Of a DNA stretch of 6,915 bases, positions 6,775 to 6,915 are shown piece after piece. The stretch spans positions 1-6,915 of the forward strand of contig CAKTXB010000107.1 in assembly GCA_934630555.1 (NCBI GenBank), given 5' to 3'. The notes below the pieces were generated by a model. It made no database searches. It was not told where the DNA came from and was given only the letters and a program-made list of their open reading frames with translations. The first letter of the stretch is position 1, and the number at the start of each line of letters is the position of its first letter. A program made the position numbers and the translations under genes. The stretch is from an uncultured Oscillospiraceae bacterium. Lineage in GTDB: Bacteria; Bacillota; Clostridia; Oscillospirales; Oscillospiraceae.

Positions 6775-6915
6775 GCGCCCCGGCGGGGCGCAAGCGGGGG
6801 TTTACGGGGCTTCGCCCCGGTACCCTGTGGTTTTGGGTTTTGCAAAACCTTTAGTTTTTGCATTTTATTCTGGTAGTGCCTACTAGGGGGGCGGCTCGGC
6901 CCCCCTTTCTTTCCC
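6775..6915. repeat. Non-coding cluster of GC-rich hairpins
   Basis: No gene is visible. The stretch holds a series of perfect inverted repeats: GCGCCCC-GGC-GGGGCGC (6775-6791), GGGGC-TTC-GCCCC (6806-6818), the palindrome GGTTTTGCAAAACC (6836-6849), GTAG-TGC-CTAC (6873-6883), and AGGGGGGC-GGCTCG-GCCCCCCT (6885-6906) followed by TTCTTT. The last resembles a second, weaker + strand terminator at the window edge. It has no need of one here, since the M23 gene is already terminated. Such density suggests a dispersed intergenic repeat element or an untranslated structured RNA. The window edge cuts it off, and I cannot tell which. Confidence 0.6.

Overview
The window is a stretch of chromosome from a high-GC Gram-positive anaerobe, most likely a member of the Clostridia in the Oscillospiraceae or a related gut group. 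The evidence is the heat-shock order hrcA-grpE-dnaK-dnaJ behind a perfect CIRCE operator, a DnaK that lacks the N-terminal insertion typical of Gram-negative DnaK, GGAGG-type ribosome binding sites throughout, and a downstream M23 protein resembling clostridial SpoIIQ. No species call is possible from the sequence alone. All convincing genes are on the + strand.

Layout. Positions 1-478 hold no credible gene. They contain a 14-bp palindrome, a perfect 15-bp inverted repeat (145-180), and a tandem array of three units of about 79 bp (181-417) rich in hairpins. An AT-rich patch leads into a consensus-like sigma-A promoter (479-507), with CIRCE (512-538) on the predicted transcription start. The operon follows: hrcA (571-1632), grpE (1653-2237), dnaK (2323-4167) and dnaJ (4238-5389). 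It closes with a strong intrinsic terminator (5412-5445). Perfect or strong hairpins lie near the end of hrcA, between grpE and dnaK, and between dnaK and dnaJ. They are candidates for mRNA processing or differential stability.

Downstream, an extended -10 promoter (5488-5496) drives a 142-aa stand-alone CBS-pair protein (5522-5950). Next comes a 239-aa membrane-anchored M23/LytM-domain protein (6015-6734), whose Shine-Dalgarno sequence is buried in the 3' arm of a perfect 11-bp hairpin. An ideal terminator with a GAAA loop ends this gene. The last 140 bases are non-coding and crowded with GC-rich hairpins.

Function. HrcA represses the operon through CIRCE. DnaK, DnaJ and GrpE form the Hsp70 folding cycle (ATPase, J-domain stimulator and nucleotide exchange factor). 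The CBS and M23 genes have their own signals and no evident part in the chaperone system. I see no undescribed defence or mobile system. The most interesting material is non-coding: the structured tandem repeat upstream, the SD-masking hairpin, and the long inverted repeat inside hrcA.
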